From Flavobacterium sp. (GTDB taxonomy: Bacteria > Bacteroidota > Bacteroidia > Flavobacteriales > Flavobacteriaceae): DNA of 64,000 bases. Shown here piece by piece: positions 53,430 through 60,503 of the stretch. The DNA lies in assembly GCA_029946065.1 (NCBI GenBank), contig JAQSDU010000014.1, positions 799,623 to 863,622 of the forward strand. Reading direction: 5' to 3'. The stretch's first letter is position 1. Each line of letters begins with the position of its first letter. A model generated the notes under the pieces. That model was not told the DNA's origin. It ran no database searches and saw only the letters and a program-made list of their open reading frames with translations. Both the position numbers and the translations under genes were made by a program.

Positions 53430-54740
53430 CTAAAACATATATTTTTTATAATGCTGCGTATCAACATTTGCTTTTAGATCATGTAACAGATTGTACAACC
53501 CGAAAAACGTACGGTTAATGTATAAAAAGTGTTTCGAACTTCTGTTACCATTCATTTTTCGTAATTGTGGGTCTTTTGAAAAAGCTTCTCCCAAATCCGA
53601 AATTTCCTTGAAGAAGGCTTCATTTGAAAAATCGAAATTTTCACTTCTGAATGGTGCCGTACACAAGCTTAGCATTTTATGAAATAATGCTGTAAAATAT
53701 TCAATTTCGTGTTGCGTGTCATCTTTTCGCAATACTTCGAGGTCGTACATTTTTTCCATGAACAAAACCACATTATCCAAAATTTCTGGTTTTGAAATCT
53801 CGAAATACGGATAATAAAACGCGTCTGGTATTTGTTTGACACAACCGAAATCTATTGCAATCAGATTGTCATTTTCGTCAATCAAAAAATTTCCCGGATG
53901 CGGATCGGCATGTACCTGACGCAATTGGTGCATCTGAAAAAGATAAAAATCCCATAGCGATTGCCCTATTTTGTTGGCTTTATCCTGATTTTTATTATGC
54001 GCCGTCCATTCAGACAAATGCTCACCTTCCATCCAATCCATCGTGATGGTTTTTTCGGAAGACAATTCCGGATAATACGTTGGAAAACGCAGGTTCGGAA
54101 TATTCTTGCATGCTTCGGCGATTTCTATTCCTTGTTTCAATTCAAGTTTATAATCTGTCTCTTCCAATAATTTATGTTCAACCTCCTTGAAATACTTCTC
54201 AGAATCTTTTCCTTGAAGGTTGAACATTTTAATTGCAAACGGCTTAACGATTGCAAGGTCTGAGCTGATACTATCTGCCACTCCGGGATATTGGATTTTC
54301 ACAGCAAGTTGTTTCCCATCTTTGGTTGCCTTGTGTACCTGTCCGATACTGGCGGCATTTACGGAATCCGGAGTGAAAGTGTCATATATAGCTTCAGGAT
54401 ATTGTCCTAAATAAGTTTTAAAGGTTTTGCGAACAAGCGGTGCCGATAATGGCGGAACGGAAAATTGCGACAATGAAAATTTATCGACGTAGGCTTTTGG
54501 CAAAATATTTTTGTCCATGCTTAGCATCTGTGCGACTTTCAATGCGCTTCCTTTCATGTTTTTGAGACCATCGTATATATCTTCTGCATTGCTTTCGTTG
54601 AGCTTGTCACGGGTTAGTGATGGGTGGATTATCTTTTCGCCGTAATAAGCTACATAATTACCCCCAACTTTAAATCCGGTTTTAACCAATTGAGACGCAC
54701 GTTCTATTTTTCCTGTGGGTATTTTGCCTAATGTCTTCAT
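53430..54740 (-). CDS. ABC1/UbiB-family atypical kinase
   Basis: A 436-residue member of the AarF/UbiB/Coq8 family. Signature pieces: MKGSALKVAQMLSMD (the KxGQ helix, here KVAQ), PPLSAPLVRKTFKTYLG, the lysine strand LAVKIQYPGV, VHADPHPGNFLID with the catalytic Asp and Asn, and IAIDFGCVKQ (DFG). No transmembrane helices are obvious, unlike UbiB itself. The family supports quinone or lipid metabolism, probably as an ATPase. It follows a TetR-like gene by 2 bp, so both are one unit. A role in menaquinone synthesis is possible but not shown. Confidence 0.9.
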   Translation of the reverse strand: MKTLGKIPTGKIERASQLVKTGFKVGGNYVAYYGEKIIHPSLTRDKLNESNAEDIYDGLKNMKGSALKVAQMLSMDKNILPKAYVDKFSLSQFSVPPLSAPLVRKTFKTYLGQYPEAIYDTFTPDSVNAASIGQVHKATKDGKQLAVKIQYPGVADSISSDLAIVKPFAIKMFNLQGKDSEKYFKEVEHKLLEETDYKLELKQGIEIAEACKNIPNLRFPTYYPELSSEKTITMDWMEGEHLSEWTAHNKNQDKANKIGQSLWDFYLFQMHQLRQVHADPHPGNFLIDENDNLIAIDFGCVKQIPDAFYYPYFEISKPEILDNVVLFMEKMYDLEVLRKDDTQHEIEYFTALFHKMLSLCTAPFRSENFDFSNEAFFKEISDLGEAFSKDPQLRKMNGNRSSKHFLYINRTFFGLYNLLHDLKANVDTQHYKKYMF

Positions 54741-54742
54741 CG

Positions 54743-55417
54743 TTATCTCATTTTAGCTTCTTTCCAAAGAAATTTTCCTAAATCAAACAGATTTTCTAAC
54801 GGCTTTGTGTCCAATAAATCGACGGCTGTATTGACGGATTTTTCAATCAGGATGTCTGTTTTTTCAAAACCTTTAGAAGTATCTTCTAACCAAAATTTCA
54901 ATAGCAATAAAAACTGTAACCAAGCACCTTCGGCAAAAACTGGTTTGGCAACTTTTTGCACCTGCTTCATTTGTATAGTTGCACCCGCTTCAATAACATT
55001 TACGACAAAATCACGAAAATGGTTTCTTAACTGCTTTAATTGTTTCAGATTTTTAAGCCCTTCCTTATTTTCGTCGAGCGTATAGACCACGTAGCTGCGG
55101 TTTAACGTTAGGATTTCGAATAAAGTGAAATATAAAGTGAGTAGTTTATTTTTATTTGTATACGCTGCATAACCTTTTTCTTTTTCAATTGCAGTGACTG
55201 CATTTTCAAAAAACTTCACCCAGATTGCCTGCCTTATGCTTTCGATGGAATTGAAGAAAGTATAAAACTCCGATTCTTCAATGCCGTTTTTTTTACAGAA
55301 AGTATAGACATTTAGAGGCTGGTTATTGTTTTCCATCACATCCTGCATATACATTGCAATAATCTGATCGTCATCTAATAACGGTTTTTGTGCAGTTGCT
55401 TTTTTTGCTGTAGCCAT
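54743..55417 (-). CDS. TetR-like transcriptional regulator
   Basis: A 224-residue protein. The N-terminal helical DNA-binding region (about 15-60: DDQIIAMYMQDVMENNNQPLNVYTFCKKNGIEESEFYTFFNSIESIRQAI) has TetR layout with the recognition helix around EESEFYTFF. The helical rest would be the ligand-binding and dimer domain. It is immediately upstream of the UbiB-like kinase and has a 20-bp near-perfect palindrome 32 bp before its ATG, so it probably regulates its own operon. Ligand unknown; hydrophobic molecules such as acyl chains or quinones would fit the partner. Confidence 0.85.
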   Translation of the reverse strand: MATAKKATAQKPLLDDDQIIAMYMQDVMENNNQPLNVYTFCKKNGIEESEFYTFFNSIESIRQAIWVKFFENAVTAIEKEKGYAAYTNKNKLLTLYFTLFEILTLNRSYVVYTLDENKEGLKNLKQLKQLRNHFRDFVVNVIEAGATIQMKQVQKVAKPVFAEGAWLQFLLLLKFWLEDTSKGFEKTDILIEKSVNTAVDLLDTKPLENLFDLGKFLWKEAKMR

Positions 55418-55448
55418 AATAATTGATTTTAATGTTATGTAAATTTAC

Positions 55449-55468
55449 GTTTCAAAAATTTCTGAAAC
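55449..55468. promoter_or_regulatory. Palindromic operator candidate for the TetR-like regulator
   Basis: GTTTCAAAAATTTCTGAAAC is a palindrome with one mismatched pair, and outer bases (TTTA...TAAA) continue the symmetry to about 30 bp. Next to it is a separate palindrome GTAAATTTAC that may overlap the promoter. Confidence 0.55.
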
Positions 55469-55523
55469 ATAAAAACATTTGTTAAAAATCTTTCAAAAAA
55501 AATGAACAGAAATTAATTAGAAT

Positions 55524-55580
55524 AATGAGATAATTAGAAAATGAGATAATTAGAAAATGAGATAATTAGAAAATGAGATA
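55524..55580. repeat. 16-bp tandem repeat, 3.5 copies
   Basis: AATGAGATAATTAGAA is repeated identically at 55524, 55540 and 55556, with a partial fourth copy to 55580. Similar AT-rich TAATTAGAAAAT runs occur upstream of rluF and ffh. Confidence 0.9.
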
Positions 55581-55584
55581 ACTA

Positions 55585-55618
55585 CAAAAAAAGCCGACTC
55601 AAATTTGAATCGGCTTTC
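55585..55618 (-). terminator. Intrinsic terminator of the OmpA lipoprotein gene
   Basis: AAAGCCGA and TCGGCTTT pair, extended inward by TCAAA/TTTGA, and a T-run follows on the minus strand, 21 bp after the stop. Confidence 0.85.
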
Positions 55619-55639
55619 AGTAAACTATAATTATAATGA

Positions 55640-56335
55640 TTATTTCTGTGCTTCTTTTTGCGCATCTTGAACCATTTTGTCATTGGCTGTGATAGCGAAT
55701 TCAACGCGACGGTTCTGGCTTCTGCCTTCTGGAGTATCGTTGGTAGCAATTGGATCCGCGATTCCCATTCCGGTTGTCGTGAAACGCGATCCTAACAAAC
55801 CTTTTGAAGCGAGATATGATTTTACCGCTGCAGCTCTTTGCTCAGACAAAGTTTGGTTGTATTCTACTTTACCTGTACTATCTGTGTAACCATAAATCAC
55901 GATATTCGTGTCGGGATATTCACTAAAAACAGGTACTAATTTATCAAGATTGGCTTTTGCAGTAGCTGTAAGCGTTGACTTACTGGTATCGAAACGCACG
56001 GCATTTTCATTCAAAACCAGTTTGATACCTTCTCCAACACGAACAACATCTGCACCCGGAAGCGCATTGTCAATTTGTCTTGCTTGTTTGTCCATTTTGT
56101 TTCCGATAACACCACCGGCAACGCCACCAACAACACCACCAAGTACAGCACCAAGGGCACCATTTCCGCCTTTTCCTAAATTATTTCCAAGGACACCACC
56201 TAAAATTGCACCACCAACGGCACCGATTGCAGCACCACGTTGGGTATTATTGGTATTTTTAACCGCTTCACAACTTGTCAAGATTGAACTCGTACTGAAT
56301 ATTAACGCTAAGGCAATAACTGATATTTTTTTCAT
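55640..56335 (-). CDS. OmpA-family lipoprotein with glycine zipper (Pal/YiaD-like)
   Basis: A 231-residue lipoprotein: signal ends at lipobox LTSC. A glycine-zipper segment (about 34-82, GAAIGAVGGAILGGVLG and GAVLGGVVGGVAGGVIG) probably inserts in the membrane. The C-terminal OmpA domain (about 105-220) binds peptidoglycan, with VRFDTSKSTLTATAKANLDKL, VIYGYTDSTGKVEYNQTLSEQRA and GRSQNRRVEFAI. It tethers outer membrane to cell wall. It follows the lipocalin-like lipoprotein gene by 26 bp and shares its promoter. Confidence 0.92.
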   Translation of the reverse strand: MKKISVIALALIFSTSSILTSCEAVKNTNNTQRGAAIGAVGGAILGGVLGNNLGKGGNGALGAVLGGVVGGVAGGVIGNKMDKQARQIDNALPGADVVRVGEGIKLVLNENAVRFDTSKSTLTATAKANLDKLVPVFSEYPDTNIVIYGYTDSTGKVEYNQTLSEQRAAAVKSYLASKGLLGSRFTTTGMGIADPIATNDTPEGRSQNRRVEFAITANDKMVQDAQKEAQK

Positions 56336-56361
56336 AATGCTAATTTTATATGTTTATGGGA

Positions 56362-56835
56362 TTAATTTTTTTGGAATTGGTAAACAACACTTGCTATTTT
56401 TCCGGCAACATCAACTTTATCTACAAGCTGAAAAGCGTTTTCAGATTGGTTCGCAACCGTTAAAATGTATCCGTCTCTTACTTTTTTAGCTTTTTCACCA
56501 GCATCCAAAACTTTCAAAACGAACTCACCGTTTTTATTCACATACCATTTGATTGGCGAGCTAAAACTGGTACAATTTGGTTGGTTCAAAACCATACTTC
56601 CTTTATTATTGTTCGAAATAAAGTGCCAAGTGCTTCCTTCAAAACATTTTGAATCTGCCAATTGAAATGAAATTACTTTAATGTACTCCGATCCAGGATA
56701 CGAAACTTTAGTTAATGTCCAGTCGCCTTTCATCGCTACTTCAGATTTATTATCAACACTCAGGCTTGTCGCAGAAGTGGATTTGCAGGCAAAAGTCAAA
56801 ATAGCCACAGCAAATAGAATTGTTAATTTTTTCAT
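56362..56835 (-). CDS. Lipocalin-like lipoprotein
   Basis: A 157-residue lipoprotein with signal MKKLTILFAVAILTFAC. The mature part has a lipocalin-like opening (MKGDWTLTKVSYPGS, akin to the GxW motif), then beta strands with two cysteines (SKCFEGSTW, QPNCTSF) and a WYVNKNGEFVLKVLD stretch, as in the small flavobacterial lipocalin-family proteins. It may bind a hydrophobic ligand in the periplasm. The track start adds MTMT; M5 at 56835 is the better lipoprotein start. It leads the OmpA lipoprotein gene. Confidence 0.82.
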   Translation of the reverse strand: MKKLTILFAVAILTFACKSTSATSLSVDNKSEVAMKGDWTLTKVSYPGSEYIKVISFQLADSKCFEGSTWHFISNNNKGSMVLNQPNCTSFSSPIKWYVNKNGEFVLKVLDAGEKAKKVRDGYILTVANQSENAFQLVDKVDVAGKIASVVYQFQKN

Positions 56836-56871
56836 TGTCATTGTCATTTGAAGTTATTAGTTAATATCCTA

Positions 56872-56879
56872 CAAAGATA
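56872..56879 (-). promoter_or_regulatory. -7 box of the lipocalin/OmpA operon
   Basis: Minus-strand TATCTTTG matches TAnnTTTG and lies 36 bp before the ATG. Confidence 0.5.
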
Positions 56880-56942
56880 CAATCCTCAAATTTTAAATCT
56901 GTTGTATAATTAGATAAAAAAATACTAAAATTAACACTTTCC

Positions 56943-56980
56943 GACATTTTGTCACTTTCTGCAATTTGGTATCTTATTTG
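56943..56980 (+). promoter_or_regulatory. Palindrome and promoter-like region before htpG
   Basis: GACATTTTGTC is an 11-bp palindrome 67 bp before the htpG ATG, followed by AATTTGGTATCTTATTTG, which has -33-like and -7-like pieces but not the standard spacing. It could mark a stress-specific promoter or operator. Confidence 0.35.
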
Positions 56981-57020
56981 AAAGGTGTGGTTTGTAATAA
57001 AACCTTAAAAATAACAGACT

Positions 57021-58907
57021 ATGACAACAGGAAAAATTAATGTTTCAGTAGAAAACATCTTTCCCTTAATCAAGAAATTCTTATACAGCGACCACGAGAT
57101 TTTCCTTCGTGAATTGGTTTCCAACGGTACAGATGCTACTTTAAAATTGAAGCACCTGACCAGTATCGGCGAAGCCAAAGTGGAATATGGCAATCCAATA
57201 ATCGAAATTAAAATCGATAAAGAAGGCAAAAAGCTTCACATTATTGACCAAGGATTGGGTATGACAGCTGATGAAGTGGAAAAATACATCAACCAAGTGG
57301 CGTTTTCTGGTGCTGAAGAATTTCTTGATAAATACAAAGATTCTGCAAAAGATTCTGGTATTATTGGACATTTTGGTCTTGGATTCTATTCCGCATTTAT
57401 GGTCGCCGAAAAAGTAGAAATCATTACCAAATCCTACAAAGACGAGCCTGCAGCACATTGGACATGCGATGGAAGCCCGGAATTTACCCTTGAACCGGCT
57501 GACAAAACTGACAGAGGTACCGAAATCATTTTGCACATCGCCGAAGATTCTGTAGAATTTTTAGAAGATCATAAAATTTCAGAATTGCTGAACAAATACA
57601 ATAAGTTCATGCCAATTCCGATTAAATTCGGCACCAAAAACGAAACGCTTCCAAAACCGGAAGACGCTCCCGAAGACTACCAAACAGAAACTGTTGCAGT
57701 CGATAACATCATCAACAATCCAAATCCGGCTTGGACAAAGCAACCATCGGAATTGAGCGACGACGATTACAAAAAATTTTACCGCGAATTGTATCCGATG
57801 CAATTTGAAGAACCGTTGTTCAACATCCATTTGAATGTGGACTATCCTTTCAATTTAACGGGAATTTTATACTTCCCAAAATTGGGTTCCGATTTGCAAA
57901 TCCAGAAAGACAAAATCCAATTGTACCAAAATCAGGTGTATGTAACGGATAATGTTGAAGGAATCGTTCCAGAATTTTTAACGATGCTGAAAGGCGTGAT
58001 CGATTCGCCAGATATTCCGCTGAATGTTTCGCGTTCTTACCTTCAGGCGGATGGTGCGGTGAAAAAGATTTCGAATTATATCACCAGAAAAGTAGCCGAC
58101 AAACTGAAATCGTTGTTCACAGAAAACCGTGAAGATTTTGAGCAAAAGTGGAATGACATTAAAATCGTTTTGGAATACGGAATGCTTTCTGAGCCAAAAT
58201 TCTATGAAAAATCGGGTGCTTTCGTTTTGTATCCTACCGTTGATGGAAAATATTTTACGCTAGACGAATTAAAAGAAAATTTAAAAGAGAATCACACCAA
58301 CAAAGACGGCAAATTAGTCTTGTTATACGCCGGAAATAAAGATGCACAGCACAGCTATATTGCAGCAGCGAAAGACAAAAACTACGAAGTTTTACTGTTG
58401 GATTCACCTATTATTTCGCATTTAATCCAAAAATTGGAAGGCGATAATAGCGATATTACTTTTGTTCGTGTGGACTCCGATCACATAGACAACCTCATAA
58501 AAAAGGACGAAACAACGATTTCAAAATTGTCTGATGAAGAGAAAGAAAGCCTGAAAACTGTCGTAGAAAATGTGGTGCCAAAACCAACATATTCTGTGCA
58601 AATGGAAGCTTTAGATAGCAATGCAGCACCATTTTTAATTACGCAACCAGAATTCATGCGCAGAATGAAAGAAATGAGCCAATCTGGCGGTGGCGGCATG
58701 TTTGGAATGGGCAATATGCCGGAAATGTACAATCTTGTGGTGAACACTAATTCTGAATTGGCCAACAACATCTTGAATACAACAGACAAATCACAACAAG
58801 AGCATTTGGTAAAACAAGCACTTGACTTGGCCAAATTATCACAAAATTTGTTGAAAGGTGAAGAGCTTACGGCTTTTGTAAAAAGAAGTTTTGAATTGAT
58901 TAAATAA
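57021..58907 (+). CDS. htpG: Molecular chaperone HtpG (Hsp90)
   Basis: Cytosolic ATP-dependent chaperone of 628 residues. The GHKL ATPase domain has FLRELVSNGTDATLKL (the usual ELISNASDA helix), IDQGLGMTADEVEKYI, and GHFGLGFYSAFMVA as the lid/G-loop; the middle domain has LYFPKLGSDLQIQKDKIQLYQNQVYV and NVSRSYLQ with the catalytic Arg; the C-terminal dimerisation domain follows a glycine-rich GGGGMFGMG stretch at about residue 555. It stands alone, preceded by an unusual promoter region and followed by a terminator. Confidence 0.96.
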   Translation: MTTGKINVSVENIFPLIKKFLYSDHEIFLRELVSNGTDATLKLKHLTSIGEAKVEYGNPIIEIKIDKEGKKLHIIDQGLGMTADEVEKYINQVAFSGAEEFLDKYKDSAKDSGIIGHFGLGFYSAFMVAEKVEIITKSYKDEPAAHWTCDGSPEFTLEPADKTDRGTEIILHIAEDSVEFLEDHKISELLNKYNKFMPIPIKFGTKNETLPKPEDAPEDYQTETVAVDNIINNPNPAWTKQPSELSDDDYKKFYRELYPMQFEEPLFNIHLNVDYPFNLTGILYFPKLGSDLQIQKDKIQLYQNQVYVTDNVEGIVPEFLTMLKGVIDSPDIPLNVSRSYLQADGAVKKISNYITRKVADKLKSLFTENREDFEQKWNDIKIVLEYGMLSEPKFYEKSGAFVLYPTVDGKYFTLDELKENLKENHTNKDGKLVLLYAGNKDAQHSYIAAAKDKNYEVLLLDSPIISHLIQKLEGDNSDITFVRVDSDHIDNLIKKDETTISKLSDEEKESLKTVVENVVPKPTYSVQMEALDSNAAPFLITQPEFMRRMKEMSQSGGGGMFGMGNMPEMYNLVVNTNSELANNILNTTDKSQQEHLVKQALDLAKLSQNLLKGEELTAFVKRSFELIK

Positions 58908-58932
58908 TTTAAAATTTTTGATTTAAGATTTT

Positions 58933-58963
58933 AACCTGTTGGTGAAAACTGACAGGTTTTTTT
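58933..58963 (+). terminator. Intrinsic terminator of htpG
   Basis: AACCTGT and ACAGGTT pair with a 12-nt loop, followed by a T-run, 25 bp after the htpG stop. Confidence 0.8.
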
Positions 58964-59040
58964 ATATAAAAAATGAATTGTTGTAAAAGATTATCGAACT
59001 TTGGGAAAATCTGAAATCGAAATCGGAAATCTAAAACGCC

Positions 59041-59442
59041 ATGAAATTACACATAGAAACACCCGCCCTTTTATTCTCTGCAACATCGCTGATTTTGTTG
59101 GCATATACGAATCGGTTTTTGACCATTGCAACCATCGTACGCGGTTTGCGCCAACATTACGAACAAAAAGAAAGCTCAAAAACATTGCTCGAAATCAAGA
59201 ACCTCAACTTGCGATTGATATTGATCCGTTATATGCAGATGTTTGGTGTTTTGAGTTTATTTCTCTCTGTTTTCGCAATGCTTTTGTTGTTTTTAGAATA
59301 CCAATTATCCGGAATTTACTTGTTCGGATTGAGCTTGTTATGCCTTTTGGTTTCGTTGGGGATTTCGTTTTGGGAAATCAGTATTTCGGTTACTGCGTTG
59401 CGTTTGCATTTGAGTGATTTGATTGAAAAGGAAACCAAATAA
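59041..59442 (+). CDS. DUF2721 family membrane protein
   Basis: A 133-residue membrane protein with three hydrophobic segments: about 8-28 (ALLFSATSLILLAYTNRFL), 66-88 and 93-115. The arginine-containing loop IATIVRGLRQHY and RLILIRYMQMFGVLSL are typical of DUF2721. Function unknown. An overlapping track ORF (59001-59417, another frame) is a shadow: it lacks membrane character. The 243-bp gap after it holds an inverted repeat and the leader of the next small gene. Confidence 0.82.
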   Translation: MKLHIETPALLFSATSLILLAYTNRFLTIATIVRGLRQHYEQKESSKTLLEIKNLNLRLILIRYMQMFGVLSLFLSVFAMLLLFLEYQLSGIYLFGLSLLCLLVSLGISFWEISISVTALRLHLSDLIEKETK

Positions 59443-59467
59443 TTCTTACCCCATTATTTTTCTTTGC

Positions 59468-59515
59468 GGCTTCGCGCCTTTGCGAGAGATTTTTTTCTTG
59501 CAAAGACGCGAAGCC
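59468..59515. repeat. 16-bp inverted repeat GGCTTCGCG...CGCGAAGCC
   Basis: Arms 59468-59483 (GGCTTCGCGCCTTTGC) and 59500-59515 (GCAAAGACGCGAAGCC) pair with a single mismatch; a 16-nt T-rich spacer separates them. It is far more GC-rich than its surroundings and resembles interspersed TTTGCG/CGCGAAG elements of flavobacteria. Confidence 0.65.
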
Positions 59516-59685
59516 GAATAGTTTTATACTAATTCCTTACATCTGAAAATTATATAACCTTTTCAGAAAATCCTATAAAATAAAATGCTACCCGACATAC
59601 TACATTTACTTTATAGCAACGGTATGCAAATGAGGCACATTGTTGTTTCATAAAAACAAAATGCATTAATCTAAACCTATCAATT

Positions 59686-59832
59686 ATGAATTACTATATG
59701 GATATGTTCAACAGCGAAATGGAAATGTTTAACGAAGATATTGACATCACAGGCCGCAAGATCGATATGTTTGAATCGGAAGTCAACATGTTCGGGTCTG
59801 ACAAAGAGCGATTTGAAGAAGAAAATAATTGA
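59686..59832 (+). CDS. Small acidic Met/Phe-rich heptad-repeat protein (48 aa)
   Basis: Too short for the ORF track. It reads MNYYMDMFNSEMEMFNEDID and continues as seven-residue units: MDMFNSE, MEMFNED, IDITGRK, IDMFESE, VNMFGSD, KERFEEE. Hydrophobic M/I/V and F fall at fixed positions with acidic residues between, so an amphipathic helix, coiled coil or bundle is likely; net charge is strongly negative. No signal peptide. A hairpin with T-run follows 29 bp after the TGA, so it is probably its own transcript. I know no family for it. It lies 203 bp before an unknown gene and the two-component pair. Confidence 0.7.
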   Translation: MNYYMDMFNSEMEMFNEDIDITGRKIDMFESEVNMFGSDKERFEEENN

Positions 59833-59861
59833 GGATAACTACTGCCTATCCTTTATTAGAG

Positions 59862-59887
59862 AAGCCCGCTTGATTGCGGGTTTTTTT
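59862..59887 (+). terminator. Intrinsic terminator of the small heptad-repeat gene
   Basis: CCCGC and GCGGG (GCCCGC/GCGGGT with one G-T pair) form the stem with a 6-nt loop, then seven T. Confidence 0.8.
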
Positions 59888-59953
59888 ATGCTTATTAAAC
59901 AACCTAAAATTTATCATCTGTACTAAAAATAAGGAATACAACCCGCAACTGAT

Positions 59954-60035
59954 AAAAAAATACCTACAATTGGGGATTTTTTTGTTACTTTAACTTTTCA
60001 CATTTGAAGTGTATAAACTTTAAAATTAGAATGTT
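59954..60035 (+). promoter_or_regulatory. Leader of the 154-aa unknown gene, similar to that at 62911-62989
   Basis: AATTGGGGATTTTTTTGT is followed, about 35 bp on, by TGTATAAACTTTAAAATT and then the ATG. The gene at 62990 has GGTGATTTTTTTGT and TGTATAACCTTTTAAATT at nearly the same spacing. Neither fits the ordinary TAnnTTTG layout, so an alternative sigma or shared regulator is possible. Confidence 0.45.
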
Positions 60036-60500
60036 ATGAATGATTTAACTTACACAGCAGAAAAAGTAAACTTTGACAGTAATGCCAAAACAATAACGGT
60101 TGGCCTGAAGATTCCGATTGAAGATTCTCAAAATCCTTATCAATTTTATCACACGTTTGATTTAAGCACTTCAATGTTTGGGATGCCGGTAAATGCAATC
60201 TTTTGCCATATAAAAAAAAGGGATGATATAGGCACCCGGCTGATGAGCACTACTTTTAATTACGATCTTACAATTGATATTTCAAGCCTTGATGGCAAAT
60301 TTGACTTTTCGCAAGACGAATGTCTTTTCATTCTTCATCATGATAATAAATTCCAAGTCAGTGATGTAGCGGCTATTGAGAAAGTAATAGGGAATTTGTA
60401 TGCAGCAGCCTCAAAAGATCCTTTTTCAATAGATATTGATCAAATAATAGACCCTAAACGTCTAATACCAAGAAGAGTTGGCGTAAGCATAGTAAAATAG
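60036..60500 (+). CDS. Unknown 154-residue protein
   Basis: I do not recognise this protein. It opens MNDLTYTAEKVNFDSNAK and looks like a beta-rich soluble domain (alternating strands such as TITVGLKIPI, NAIFCHIKKRDD, YDLTIDISS) with a helix near the end (VSDVAAIEKVIGNLYAAASKD). No signal peptide or membrane helix, so cytoplasmic unless exported otherwise. It has a leader like that of the membrane-protein gene at 62990 and ends 3 bp before the histidine kinase gene, so the two are translated from one message; it may modulate the kinase or be part of the same pathway. Confidence 0.75.
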   Translation: MNDLTYTAEKVNFDSNAKTITVGLKIPIEDSQNPYQFYHTFDLSTSMFGMPVNAIFCHIKKRDDIGTRLMSTTFNYDLTIDISSLDGKFDFSQDECLFILHHDNKFQVSDVAAIEKVIGNLYAAASKDPFSIDIDQIIDPKRLIPRRVGVSIVK

Positions 60501-60503
60501 CCT

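Noticed and set aside
59001-59417. 138-residue ORF overlapping the DUF2721 gene
   Set aside because: A shadow in another frame; the DUF2721 frame has coherent membrane segments and a proper start.
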